Shown: positions 43,143 to 51,645 of the stretch, in pieces
How positions within the stretch are numbered: the stretch's first letter is position 1
How the letters are laid out: every line of letters begins with the position of its first letter
NCBI RefSeq assembly: GCF_965216415.1
Contig: NZ_CBDCFU010000002.1
DNA length: 64,000 bases
Strand: one strand, 5' to 3'
DNA from: Marivita sp003149565
GTDB lineage: Bacteria; Pseudomonadota; Alphaproteobacteria; Rhodobacterales; Rhodobacteraceae
Translations under genes and position numbers: made by a program
Notes under the pieces: model-generated
Told to the model about the DNA's origin: nothing
Database searches by the model: none
The model's input: the letters and a program-made list of their open reading frames with translations, nothing else

Positions 43143-43556
43143 ATGACGAAATTAACCTTGGGATCCTATCCCCATCTGCTTGGCTTTGAACAGCTAGAGC
43201 GTTTGCTGGAACGAACTGCGAAATCCGGCAACGAGGGCTATCCTCCCTTCAACATCGAACAAACCGCCGAAGGCGCGTATCGAATAACGCTGGCTGTGGC
43301 AGGTTTTCGGGAACAAGATCTGTCCATCACCGTTGAGGATAGACAGCTTGTGATCCGAGGTCGGCAGCAAGATGATACTGCGGACCGCGTCTTTCTGCAT
43401 CGCGGGATCGCCGCGCGCCAATTCCAACGCAGCTTCGTGCTCGCTGATGGCGTCGAAGTGGGAGAGGCGATTATGGAAAACGGGCTGCTGCATGTCGATC
43501 TGACCCTGTTGCGTCCCGAGACCGTGGTTCAGACAATCCAGATCAGGAAGGGGTAG
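43143..43556 (+). CDS. small heat-shock protein Hsp20 (IbpA-like)
   Basis: A 137-residue ATP-independent holdase. The alpha-crystallin domain spans about residues 32-125 (YPPFNIEQTAEGAYRITLAVAGF at its start; FQRSFVLADGVEV and LLHVDLTLLRPE at its end). A C-terminal I-x-I-like motif (IQI) supports oligomer formation. The ATG was chosen because AAAGGA is seven nt upstream; a GTG two codons earlier is possible. It is followed 3 nt later by the DUF1150 gene and preceded by a heat-shock-type promoter. Confidence 0.93.
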   Translation: MTKLTLGSYPHLLGFEQLERLLERTAKSGNEGYPPFNIEQTAEGAYRITLAVAGFREQDLSITVEDRQLVIRGRQQDDTADRVFLHRGIAARQFQRSFVLADGVEVGEAIMENGLLHVDLTLLRPETVVQTIQIRKG

Positions 43557-43559
43557 ACC

Positions 43560-43787
43560 ATGAATACGCCGTTTGATTTCAAAGACGCAGACCAGTCCAA
43601 CCTTGTTTACGTGCGGCCAGTCGCTGTCGCTGATTTGCCGGATGAGGTTCGCAATGAGGTCGGAGATACGGATACCATCTACGCTGTTCACCGCGCAGAT
43701 GGAGAACGCTTGGCGCTTGTGAAGGACCGCAAGCTGGCCTTTATGTTGGCGCGTCAAAATGATTTTGCACCAGTGACTGTGCACTGA
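43560..43787 (+). CDS. DUF1150 family protein
   Basis: A 75-residue protein. YVRPVAVADLPDEVRNEVG, the centre DTIYAVHRADGERLALVKDR and the ending FMLARQNDFAPVTVH fit DUF1150, which is restricted to alphaproteobacteria and often sits next to Hsp20 genes. Its function is unknown; the pairing suggests a role in the same heat-shock response. It is 3 nt after the Hsp20 stop and followed by a strong terminator. Confidence 0.85.
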   Translation: MNTPFDFKDADQSNLVYVRPVAVADLPDEVRNEVGDTDTIYAVHRADGERLALVKDRKLAFMLARQNDFAPVTVH

Positions 43788-43818
43788 TTCATCTGACGTA
43801 GACTGGTGAATGTGATGC

Positions 43819-43849
43819 GTCGGGGTGATTTTTCACCCCGACATTTTTT
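43819..43849 (+). terminator. intrinsic terminator of hsp20-DUF1150
   Basis: GTCGGGGTGA-TTTT-TCACCCCGAC, a perfect 10-bp stem, followed by A and six T. It lies 31 nt after the DUF1150 stop. Confidence 0.92.
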
Positions 43850-43883
43850 AGAGTGTGAGACGCGATAGCCAGACGCCCCGCGC

Positions 43884-45599
43884 TTACTGACCTGCGATCA
43901 GTCCAAGGCTTTCCAGTTTCAGGATCACCTGGTGGGCGCAGTTGTCGACCTCGACATTCTCGGTCTCGACCCGCAATTCCGGGTTCTCCGGCACATCGTA
44001 AGGGTCGGAGATCCCGGTGAATTCCTTGATCTTGCCTTCCCGAGCGAGCTTGTAGAGGCCCTTGCGGTCCCGGCGTTCGCATTCCTCAAGGCTTGTGGCC
44101 ACATGCACCTCGATGAATGCCCCAAACTGTTCGATGTCTTCGCGAACGGCGCGCCGCGTGGCCGCGTAGGGTGCAATCGGTGCGCAGATGGCGATGCCGC
44201 CGTTCTTGGTGATTTCAGAGGCAACATAGCCGATGCGGCGAATGTTCAGATCGCGGTGTTCTTTGCTGAACCCCAATTCGGATGACAGGTTTTTCCGGAC
44301 GATATCCCCGTCGAGCAGCGTGACGGGACGCCCGCCCATTTCCATCAATTTGACCATAAGCGCGTTCGCAATGGTGGATTTCCCGGAGCCCGAGAAGCCG
44401 GTAAAGAACACGGTGAAGCCTTGCTGCGACCGCGGCGGCTTGGTCTTGCGCAGCTCTGCCACGACCTCGGGGAATGAGAACCATTCCGGAATATCCAGAC
44501 CTTCCGACAGACGGCGACGCAGTTCGGTGCCCGAGATATTGAGGATGGTCACGTCGTCCTTGTCGGCGATCTCGTCCATCGGCTCGTACTGGGCGCGCTC
44601 CTGCACATAGACCATGTGTTTGAAGTCGACCATCTCGATGCCGATTTCTTCCTGATGCTCACGGAATAACTCCTGCGCATCATAGGGGCCGTAGAAATCC
44701 TCACCTTGCGAGTTCTTTCCCGGTCCAGCGTGATCGCGGCCCACGATGAAATGCGTGCAACCGTGGTTTTTGCGGATCAACCCATGCCAAACCGCCTCGC
44801 GCGGGCCGGCCATCCGCATGGCAAGGTTTAACAAGGACATTGTTGTGGTGGACTGTGGGTACTTGTCCAGCACCGCCTCGTAGCAGCGCACGCGGGTGAA
44901 GTGGTCCACGTCGCCCGGTTTGGTCAAGCCCACCACCGGATGGATGAGCAGGTTCGCCTGAGCCTCTTTCGCGGCACGGAAGGTCAGTTCCTGGTGCGCC
45001 CGGTGCAGCGGGTTGCGGGTCTGGAACGCAACCACCTTGCGCCAGCCCAGCTTTCGGAAATAGGCGCGCAGTTCGTTCGGCGTGTCGCGACGGGCGCGGA
45101 AATCATAGTGCACGGGTTGCTGGATGCCGGTCACCGGACCGCCCAGATAAACTTTGCCCGCTGTATTGTGTAGGTAGTTCACCGCGGGGTGGGCGTCGTC
45201 ATCTGCACCGAAGACCTTTTCCGCCTCGCGCGCCTTGTTCGGCACCCAGCGGTCGGTCACGGTCATGGTGCCAAGGATCACGCCCTCCTGATCACGCAGG
45301 GCGATGTCCTGACCGATCTCAAGGCTGTCCGCGAAGGATTCCGACACGTCCAACGTGATCGGCATCGGCCAGAGGGTGCCATCGGCAAGGCGCATGTTCT
45401 CAACGACACTGTCGTAATCTTCTTCGCTCAGAAACCCTTTGAGCGGATTGAAGCCGCCATTCATAAGAAGTTCCAGATCACAGATCTGGCGGGGTGTCAG
45501 GTCATGGCTGACAAGCTGCGCCGCCTCCTGTTTCAGCTTCTGAGCGCTGTCGTAGGAAACATATAGTTCCGGGATCGGGGCAAGGTTTTGCGGGTACAT
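43884..45599 (-). CDS. bifunctional sulfate adenylyltransferase / adenylylsulfate kinase
   Basis: A 571-residue fusion that makes PAPS from sulfate in two steps, in the cytoplasm. Residues 1 to about 385 are ATP sulfurylase, with FQTRNPLHRAHQ and IVGRDHAGPGKN. From about 395, FFTGFSGSGKSTIANAL begins APS kinase, with the LDGD and GIAICAPIAPYAATR segments after it. The ATG giving MYPQNLAPIP was preferred over a GTG four codons upstream. The product PAPS feeds sulfonation, including that by the sulfotransferase-like gene at 21855, and cysteine synthesis. Upstream 190 nt hold only its promoter and the trxB terminator. Confidence 0.95.
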   Translation of the reverse strand: MYPQNLAPIPELYVSYDSAQKLKQEAAQLVSHDLTPRQICDLELLMNGGFNPLKGFLSEEDYDSVVENMRLADGTLWPMPITLDVSESFADSLEIGQDIALRDQEGVILGTMTVTDRWVPNKAREAEKVFGADDDAHPAVNYLHNTAGKVYLGGPVTGIQQPVHYDFRARRDTPNELRAYFRKLGWRKVVAFQTRNPLHRAHQELTFRAAKEAQANLLIHPVVGLTKPGDVDHFTRVRCYEAVLDKYPQSTTTMSLLNLAMRMAGPREAVWHGLIRKNHGCTHFIVGRDHAGPGKNSQGEDFYGPYDAQELFREHQEEIGIEMVDFKHMVYVQERAQYEPMDEIADKDDVTILNISGTELRRRLSEGLDIPEWFSFPEVVAELRKTKPPRSQQGFTVFFTGFSGSGKSTIANALMVKLMEMGGRPVTLLDGDIVRKNLSSELGFSKEHRDLNIRRIGYVASEITKNGGIAICAPIAPYAATRRAVREDIEQFGAFIEVHVATSLEECERRDRKGLYKLAREGKIKEFTGISDPYDVPENPELRVETENVEVDNCAHQVILKLESLGLIAGQ

Positions 45600-45737
45600 T
45601 GTTCTGCTCACTGTCCAATTTGCGCGCTGGTTACGCCTGCATCAGGACAGAAGTCCAGTAACAAGGGCTCATAGCGCTGCAATTCGGGAAGATGTGCGGA
45701 ATTTGCGCCAGTTTTGACGATGGTTTACTTAAAACGA

Positions 45738-45779
45738 CGAAAATCGAAGGAAGGGGGCCGGGTGTAAACAACCGGCCCC
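45738..45779 (-). terminator. probable terminator of trxB
   Basis: A 12-bp stem with one mismatch (GGGGCCGG core arms, 45754-45765 and 45768-45779) is followed in the minus direction by CTTCCTTCGATTTT, which is U-rich. It begins 10 nt after the trxB stop. Confidence 0.65.
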
Positions 45780-45789
45780 GATGACCGCT

Positions 45790-46794
45790 CTACTCAGCTG
45801 CCGGTGCCTCAGCGCCATAACCCAACGGCTCAGACACGTCCTTGCCCTCATCGTCGCCTTGTTCGGCAAGAAAGCGCTCTGCCTCAAGTGCGGCCATGCA
45901 CCCCATACCTGCCGATGTGACGGCTTGGCGGTATTTGTGGTCGGTCAAATCGCCCGCTGCAAAGACACCGGGAATTGAGGTTTCTGTGCTGTCTGGCTTT
46001 GTCACGACATACCCGCCCATGTGGGTCTCAAGCGCATCTTTCACCAATTCGTTGGCAGGGGCATGGCCGATTGCAATGAACACGCCTTTGCAGGGGATCT
46101 CGGTGATTTCGCCAGTTTCGACATGCTTGACCCGCACGCCTTCGACTCCCTTAGGCATGTCGGTGCCGAAAACCTCGTCCAACTGATGGTGCCAGAGTGT
46201 TTCGATCTTGGGGTTCTTGAACAGGCGATCCTGAAGAATCTTCTCGGCCCGCAATTCGTCGCGGCGATGGATCAGCGTGACCTTGGAGGCAAAGTTCGTC
46301 AGGAACAAAGCTTCTTCAACGGCTGTGTTGCCGCCACCGATCACAACGATCTCTTGGCCACGATAGAAGAACCCGTCACAGGTGGCGCATGCCGAAACTC
46401 CGAAGCCCTTGAATGCGTCTTCGGACGGCAAACCCAGCCACTTTGCCCGCGCTCCGGTGGCGAGGATGAGTGCGTCTGCAGTGTAAACCGTGCCACTGTC
46501 AGATTGCGCCGTGAATGGGCGCTTTGACAGGTCAAGCGAAGTGATCAGGTCGCCGATGATCTCGGTTCCCATGGCGCGGGCATGGGCTTCCATTCGGACC
46601 ATCAAGTCGGGTCCTTGAACTTCGGTATCTCCTGGCCAGTTTTCGACCTCGGTCGTTGTGGTCAATTGTCCACCCGGTTCCATACCTTGTACAAGGATTG
46701 GCTCTAGCATAGCGCGGCTTGCGTAGACACCGGCTGTGTATCCAGCCGGGCCGGAGCCGATGATCAGAACCTTCGTGTGGCGTGTGTCGGACAT
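45790..46794 (-). CDS. trxB: thioredoxin-disulfide reductase
   Basis: A 334-residue FAD/NADPH enzyme that reduces thioredoxin. GSGPAGYTAGVYASRA (about 13-28) binds FAD, CATCDGFFYRG is the redox disulfide (CxxC) with the following Asp, VIGGGNTAVEEALFLT binds NADPH, and GVFAAGDLTDHKYRQAVTSAG closes the FAD site. The C-terminal about 15 residues (DDEGKDVSEPLGYGAEAPAAE) are an acidic extension. It is divergent from an Lrp-type regulator, with 208 nt between. Confidence 0.96.
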   Translation of the reverse strand: MSDTRHTKVLIIGSGPAGYTAGVYASRAMLEPILVQGMEPGGQLTTTTEVENWPGDTEVQGPDLMVRMEAHARAMGTEIIGDLITSLDLSKRPFTAQSDSGTVYTADALILATGARAKWLGLPSEDAFKGFGVSACATCDGFFYRGQEIVVIGGGNTAVEEALFLTNFASKVTLIHRRDELRAEKILQDRLFKNPKIETLWHHQLDEVFGTDMPKGVEGVRVKHVETGEITEIPCKGVFIAIGHAPANELVKDALETHMGGYVVTKPDSTETSIPGVFAAGDLTDHKYRQAVTSAGMGCMAALEAERFLAEQGDDEGKDVSEPLGYGAEAPAAE

Positions 46795-46923
46795 GGGGGC
46801 AGCCTCGCGTCAGAGCAGTCAGTCATTCTCGTGTCCCCCGCATATATGCGTCCATCGCCGTCTTCGCAAATCAATGCGTACGACCAATTATGATCATCGA
46901 TCTCCGCGTTATTTGTTTAAGAT

Positions 46924-46952
46924 TATTGCGCATCGTTGAAACAATATTGCGC
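46924..46952. repeat. two TATTGCGC direct repeats 21 bp apart
   Basis: TATTGCGC occurs at 46924-46931 and 46945-46952, exactly two helical turns apart, in an AT-rich stretch between trxB and the Lrp gene. Phased direct repeats are a common layout for sites bound by Lrp/AsnC octamers. The distance to the Lrp start is about 50 nt. Confidence 0.45.
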
Positions 46953-47002
46953 GCAGATTGTTGGTAGTATAATAATGCCGAAAAAAGCGGGGAATGCTTC
47001 GA

Positions 47003-47503
47003 ATGCCGACACACCGGTTGGATCCAATAGATCGCAAGATATTGGCAGAGCTTCAAGCAGATGGCCGGATGACCAATGTCGAACTTGCCCGAAGGGTCGG
47101 CATTTCAGCGCCACCCTGTTTGCGCCGTGTGCGAACTCTTGAAGAACAGGGCTTTATTCGAGGCTATCATGCCGAGGTCGATCCGAGAGAGCTTGGGTTC
47201 GAGGTGCAGGTCTTTGCAATGGTCGGCCTTCAAAGTCAGGCGGAAGCGGACCTGCGTGCATTCGAGGACCGCTGCCGTAGCTGGCCGCTCGTACGGGAGT
47301 GCCACATGCTGAACGGCGAGGTGGATTTTATTCTGAAGTGTGTCGCGCCCGACCTAAGCACGTTCCAAAGCTTCCTGACGGGGGATTTGCTGACGTCGCC
47401 GAATGTTGGAAGCGTCAAAACATCCCTTGTCATCCGTGGTGCAAAAGACGAACCCGGCGTGCCTTTCGATGTGCTTGAAGCGCGGTTGGGCGACGCCGAC
47501 TGA
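47003..47503 (+). CDS. Lrp/AsnC family transcriptional regulator
   Basis: A 166-residue regulator with an N-terminal helix-turn-helix (LDPIDRKILAELQADGRMTNVELARRVGIS in successive helices; PPCLRRVRTLEEQGFI) and a C-terminal RAM domain (EVQVFAMVGLQSQAE..., VRECHMLNGEVDFILK). It resembles Lrp-like regulators of amino-acid metabolism. The start with GGGGA at a good distance was preferred over an ATG three codons upstream. It is divergent from trxB; phased repeats in the gap may be its own operator. Confidence 0.9.
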   Translation: MPTHRLDPIDRKILAELQADGRMTNVELARRVGISAPPCLRRVRTLEEQGFIRGYHAEVDPRELGFEVQVFAMVGLQSQAEADLRAFEDRCRSWPLVRECHMLNGEVDFILKCVAPDLSTFQSFLTGDLLTSPNVGSVKTSLVIRGAKDEPGVPFDVLEARLGDAD

Positions 47504-47532
47504 TCCTCGCAGTTACCGAAGAGCTTATTCGC

Positions 47533-48312
47533 TTAAGCGACCCGTAGCGTTTCGATGATGCTGCGGGTTGTTCGCGGGAAAGCGAGATCTCCAAAACCCT
47601 CAAGATCATCCAGATGCATGAACATCGACTGCAGCACGCTGCGGACCAATGTGCCAGCATCCGCTGCAGAAATCCGGCCTGGATGATAGCTTTCCAGCTC
47701 GTGCCCATTGGCACGAATGATTCCATGGCGCTGCAACGCAAAATGATACAACTGCACAGGCCCGGGCGGTGTAATGCGCAGGACCCGATCACCGTCGATA
47801 TAGTCGTTCGCAAGAGCCAGGACTGCATCGCAGTTCAGAAGATCGGTAAATCGATCCTGCCGGATCACCAACCGGGCGGCAGGACCTAAAAGCAAATCGC
47901 TTTGGTCCATGCCCAGTCCCGGCAAACGGAGCAAATGTGTGAGAGAGGACGACTCCCCGCCAAAATCTGGCAGGTAGGGAGTGCTGCCGATCCAGACGAC
48001 AGGCTGGGGGCCGCGATGTGTTTCCACCAGATCCCCAGGGATCAAGTCTTCGACCGCAATGGGGCCCATGACGGTGGAAATCAGCGTGCCGCGTGCAAAT
48101 GCGGCGGCACAGGCTTCGAACGTGGAAGAAGCAGGAACAGTGAACGTGGACTCGGAAACCGACTTATCTGACAGAAGGGCGGCAGCCTCGATGGTGCGGG
48201 TGAGAGGGGTGTCGCGTCGAGGCTGCCCGTCGAACGTGGCAACTTTATCCTGAGAAACTGCGTAGGCGTTGAAATCTGTTGTCGCAGTGCGATCGGTCGA
48301 GGTCTGAGCCAT
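47533..48312 (-). CDS. Hint (Hint_2) domain protein with replaced nucleophile
   Basis: A 259-residue protein. After a polar N-terminal 65 residues comes a Hint_2 module (AFARGTLISTVMGPIAVEDL, PGDLVETHRGPQPVVWIGS, about 71-110), the rest having the loop LYHFALQRHGIIRANGHELESY. In autoprocessing Hint domains the block starts with Cys (CFARGT); here that position is Ala71, so self-splicing is not expected. Cys68 is nearby but out of register. Such proteins are frequent in Rhodobacterales and poorly understood. It is convergent with the Lrp gene. Confidence 0.78.
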   Translation of the reverse strand: MAQTSTDRTATTDFNAYAVSQDKVATFDGQPRRDTPLTRTIEAAALLSDKSVSESTFTVPASSTFEACAAAFARGTLISTVMGPIAVEDLIPGDLVETHRGPQPVVWIGSTPYLPDFGGESSSLTHLLRLPGLGMDQSDLLLGPAARLVIRQDRFTDLLNCDAVLALANDYIDGDRVLRITPPGPVQLYHFALQRHGIIRANGHELESYHPGRISAADAGTLVRSVLQSMFMHLDDLEGFGDLAFPRTTRSIIETLRVA

Positions 48313-48431
48313 GTGATACCTTTTACTTCAGGTCACATCCGTGTCGGCCCCCACCAACAACACCAGAAGGACGGTGCAATCTCAGCAGGATGAACCTGCC
48401 TCAAAGATATTTGATTCGTCAAAAAACATAA

Positions 48432-48461
48432 AAAATTGGCCGCGAAACCGCGGCCAATTTT
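48432..48461 (-). terminator. strong terminator hairpin
   Basis: AAAATTGGCCGCG / CGCGGCCAATTTT, a 13-bp perfect stem with a 4-nt loop and U-runs on both sides. It is 90 nt after the stop of the 50-residue minus-strand gene and upstream of the Hint gene, so it isolates the two. Confidence 0.85.
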
Positions 48462-48550
48462 CGTTATCAGGCGCTATTGTCTAAATTGGTCGAACACCCT
48501 TGCCACAATTGGAGGTCACTGTGGCATATTCTGGCACTTAAGAGCTGTCT

Positions 48551-48703
48551 TCAGGCGCGTTGTTGAACGGCTTCATTGGCCGCCTCTGCCTTGATGCGAT
48601 CAAACATGGCTTTACGCGCTGCCCCGCGTTGAAAGGGCAGGACCGGCAATTCCTCTTTGGAGGTTGCGACAACAGAGGCGATGAATTTCGACGTACGCGA
48701 CAT
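48551..48703 (-). CDS. small conserved-looking basic protein, 50 residues
   Basis: A 50-residue protein, MSRTSKFIASVVATSK at the start and ELPVLPFQRGAARKAMFDR in the middle. The CGGAG ribosome-binding site is eight nt before its ATG, and the terminator downstream belongs to it, so it is a transcription unit of its own. The composition (many Ala, Arg and Lys) fits a small nucleic-acid- or protein-binding peptide. I cannot name a family. Lengthened forms of the frame have no ribosome-binding site. Confidence 0.6.
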   Translation of the reverse strand: MSRTSKFIASVVATSKEELPVLPFQRGAARKAMFDRIKAEAANEAVQQRA

Positions 48704-48842
48704 GTGACTGCTCCGGTGGTCTTTCGTTCCGTGTTGACGCCAATAAGCCTGCGCAATTGGGCGCGTTTGTGACCAAACGTGGACAATCCCGGTGTATTCC
48801 TGTGATTGATTGAGGCAGAGCGCCAATCTGAATTTGGCGCCA

Positions 48843-49598
48843 CTACAGGCGGATCACCGAAATCAGACGCCCATAGTCGGCCTCTTGAGCATGCGTCGAG
48901 CGCCGATAGGAATAAAAACGATCCGGGTCAGAATATGTACAGTGCCGTGTCCATTCTGCGTCAACGCCAGCACTGCGCAACTTATGCAGCCCAAACCCGG
49001 GCAAATCGAAATGAAACTTATCGTCCGACCCGTTCACAAAGAAGCGTGCAAATTGCGGGTCTTCAGCCAAGAACGTGTCGAGGAACTCCGGACCGACCTC
49101 ATAGGCTCGCTGACTGATGCTGGGTCCAATGACCGCCCGAATTGACTCTCGCTCGGCTCCAAGGTCGACCATTGCATCGATTGTGGCCTCGAGCACACCG
49201 TCCAATGCTCCGCGCCAACCAGCATGAGCTGCGCCGATTACACCTGCGGCGTGGTCTGCAAACAAAACAGGCTGGCAATCTGCCGTCAGAATGCCAAGTG
49301 CCACACCCGGTGTCTTGGTCACAATTGCGTCGGCTTGGGGCTTCGGTGTGCCAACCGGGCCGTCGACAATCGCGACCTTAGCGGAATGGACCTGATGCAC
49401 ACTGACGAGATTGTCTCCGGGCACCTCCATCGCGTCGGCCACACGCGCACGGTTGATAGCGACAACGTCAGATTGGTCCGACGAGCCCGCCCCGCAATTC
49501 AATCCGGCGAACACTCCGGACGACGCTCCTCCACGCCGTGTGAAAAACCCATGGCGGAGCGGGCCGAGGCTGTCTGACGTGATGATTTCCAGCGTCAT
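48843..49598 (-). CDS. pgeF: peptidoglycan editing factor PgeF (DUF152/YfiH)
   Basis: A 251-residue laccase-domain-like protein. Metal or catalytic residues lie in VSVHQVHSAKV (His), ILTADCQPVLFAD (Cys) and IGAAHAGWRGALDGVLE (His). PgeF removes misplaced Ser from peptidoglycan precursors, and purine-nucleoside activities have been reported for relatives. Its start overlaps the midA stop by 4 nt, and midA in turn overlaps lgt, so the three form one operon. Confidence 0.92.
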   Translation of the reverse strand: MTLEIITSDSLGPLRHGFFTRRGGASSGVFAGLNCGAGSSDQSDVVAINRARVADAMEVPGDNLVSVHQVHSAKVAIVDGPVGTPKPQADAIVTKTPGVALGILTADCQPVLFADHAAGVIGAAHAGWRGALDGVLEATIDAMVDLGAERESIRAVIGPSISQRAYEVGPEFLDTFLAEDPQFARFFVNGSDDKFHFDLPGFGLHKLRSAGVDAEWTRHCTYSDPDRFYSYRRSTHAQEADYGRLISVIRL

Positions 49599-50671
49599 GG
49601 ATCCAGTCCGGGCGGTGGCGACTCGGTGCCGGGATAGAGACCCAGCACTTTGAATAGGGAACCCATTTCATCGGGGTGGGTCAACCGCCGATGTGCAGTG
49701 ATATGCGCCTCAAGCGCTTCGTTGCCAAGGCCCTTTGCAAGGCTCTGCGCGCGGGCTGTGATACCCAATCGTTCCAGAAAGACGCCTTGCTTGGTGAACT
49801 GGCTGACAGCGCACCCCGCAAGCAGTGCTGACCGTGCCAAAGCCTCGAAATCCACATGCGCCGTCAGATCGGCACGCCCGGGTTCTGCGAATGGATCAAC
49901 TGGGCGGTGTCCCCTGACGGCCTGAAACGTATCGCCGTCAGAATGCCAGCCGCCATAGTCGACGATGAGGGCCATTCCGCCCTGTTCGGCAATCCGGCGC
50001 GCCAAGGCATCGACCACAGCTGTTCCATGCGCACAGGTTTCCACCAAAGCGCCGGGCTCAGTGTCCTCCAGGCGCGCTTTCAACGCGTCAATGGGCGCTG
50101 GATCACTCAGGCCGCGTTGGAGCCCGCCGTCTTCGGACACCCCCACCATGACTTCGCGCCATCCCTTCGGATCCCGTTGGAATTGCCGGATCGGCAGGGC
50201 ATCGAAGAATTCGTTGGCGATCACGAAGACAGGACGATCGTGCGGAAGTGTCTCCGCACTGTCGTGCCAAGTTGGCCTGTGCTCTGGTAGGGCCTTGGCT
50301 TGCAAATCGCGCATCCGGGAGGAAGCCTCAACCAGGTGCAGGTCGGCGGCAATATGAAATCCCGGCACATGCTGCGTGGCGCGCATTACATCTGCGATAA
50401 GGGTCCCGCGTCCCGGGCCAAGTTCCACCAGTGCAAACTGGTCTGGTGAACCCTGATCCATCCAGCATTGCGCAAGGCACAGGCCGATCAGTTCCCCGAA
50501 CATCTGGCTGATCTCGGGTGCAGTTGTGAAATCACCGTCCAAACCCAGTGGGTCCTGCGTTGTGTAGTATCCGTACTTGGGATGGAGCAGGCAGACGGAC
50601 ATATATTCTGCCAGCGTAATCGGACCAGTGGTCTTGATCTGCTTTGCAAGGATTTCGGCGAGAGGGGTCAT
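49595..50671 (-). CDS. SAM-dependent methyltransferase of the MidA/NDUFAF7 family
   Basis: A 358-residue methyltransferase. GPITLAEYMSVCLLHPKYGYY (start), ALVELGPGRGTLIADVMRA (SAM-binding motif I) and FVIANEFFDALPIRQF are diagnostic of the family whose mitochondrial member methylates a complex I subunit. The bacterial substrate is not established. The ATG at MTPLAEILAK was chosen; 32 upstream codons of the frame are not similar. It overlaps lgt and pgeF by 4 nt at either end. Confidence 0.9.
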   Translation of the reverse strand: MTPLAEILAKQIKTTGPITLAEYMSVCLLHPKYGYYTTQDPLGLDGDFTTAPEISQMFGELIGLCLAQCWMDQGSPDQFALVELGPGRGTLIADVMRATQHVPGFHIAADLHLVEASSRMRDLQAKALPEHRPTWHDSAETLPHDRPVFVIANEFFDALPIRQFQRDPKGWREVMVGVSEDGGLQRGLSDPAPIDALKARLEDTEPGALVETCAHGTAVVDALARRIAEQGGMALIVDYGGWHSDGDTFQAVRGHRPVDPFAEPGRADLTAHVDFEALARSALLAGCAVSQFTKQGVFLERLGITARAQSLAKGLGNEALEAHITAHRRLTHPDEMGSLFKVLGLYPGTESPPPGLDP

Positions 50672-51552
50672 GCGCGCTTCGCCGTTACAAAGAGATATAC
50701 GCCGATGGCGATCATCGGGGCCGATAGAAGTTGCCCCATCGTCAAACCATACCCGCCGATGTGCCATGCAAGACCAAGGGGATTACCGTCAGAGATAAAC
50801 TGCGCGTCTGGCTGACGGACAAATTCGACCAGAAAACGGGCTGCCCCATAGCCGCCGATGAACAAACCCGTGATCTGCCCGGGCGCCTTGAGTGCCCCCC
50901 GTCTGAAGGCCAGCCAAAGAAGCACGGCGCCCAGAAGCAAACCTTCCAGCAACGCTTCATAAAGCTGCGACGGATGCCGAGCGCAAATCTCGCCTACCGC
51001 CTGACCACAGGCCTGCGCAGCACTCCCGGGAAACTGCACGCCCCAGGGCAAGTCAGTTGGGCGCCCCCAAAGCTCGGCGTTGATGAAATTCGATATGCGC
51101 CCAAGCAACAGACCCGGCGGTGTTGCAAGCGCCATCATGTCAGCAGTCGGGCGCAAGGGCAGCCCAGCTCGCAAGCTGAAGATGAAGGCAGCCAGAATCA
51201 CGCCGATCAAACCACCGTGAAACGACATGCCCCCCTGCCAGACAGCAATGATCTGCAAAGGATTCTTAAAGTAATATCCCGGCTGATAAAACAGAACGAA
51301 GCCAAGACGACCGCCCAGAATAACCCCGAGGATCACCCAGGTCAGCAATTCCTCGACCTGTTCCGGGCGCATTGGAGGTGTGTCCTTGCTCCAAAGCGTC
51401 GGGCGCTTCACGGCAGCGACAGCGATCCGCCACCCGATCAGGATGCCCGCGATATAGGCAAGCGCATACCAGCGAAGCGCAAATTCCATCCCGAAAATCG
51501 AGATCGAAAACAGTTCGGGCGAAACATTCGGAAAAGGCAAGCCAGTTGACAT
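50668..51552 (-). CDS. lgt: prolipoprotein diacylglyceryl transferase
   Basis: Attaches diacylglycerol to the lipobox Cys in the inner membrane, the first step of lipoprotein maturation. It has 294 residues and seven predicted helices. Signatures are FALRWYALAYIAGILIGWR near the start, WQGGMSFHGGLIGVILA, and LGRISNFINAELWGRPTDLPWG. ATG is 94 nt from the divergent ubiK start. It heads an operon with midA and pgeF. Confidence 0.96.
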   Translation of the reverse strand: MSTGLPFPNVSPELFSISIFGMEFALRWYALAYIAGILIGWRIAVAAVKRPTLWSKDTPPMRPEQVEELLTWVILGVILGGRLGFVLFYQPGYYFKNPLQIIAVWQGGMSFHGGLIGVILAAFIFSLRAGLPLRPTADMMALATPPGLLLGRISNFINAELWGRPTDLPWGVQFPGSAAQACGQAVGEICARHPSQLYEALLEGLLLGAVLLWLAFRRGALKAPGQITGLFIGGYGAARFLVEFVRQPDAQFISDGNPLGLAWHIGGYGLTMGQLLSAPMIAIGVYLFVTAKRA

Positions 51553-51645
51553 GAGCGCAGATGTTCATTGGTCTGCGGCGAAGTCAACCTTGTGCCGCAT
51601 GAGGGTGACGCCCATATAGAGCTCAAGCAAACGCCGGAGAAAACT

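Noticed and set aside
45600..45690. A 13-codon frame with one Cys codon upstream of the sulfate-activation gene, considered as a Cys leader peptide
   Set aside because: It has no ribosome-binding site and only one Cys codon; no attenuator structure was seen.
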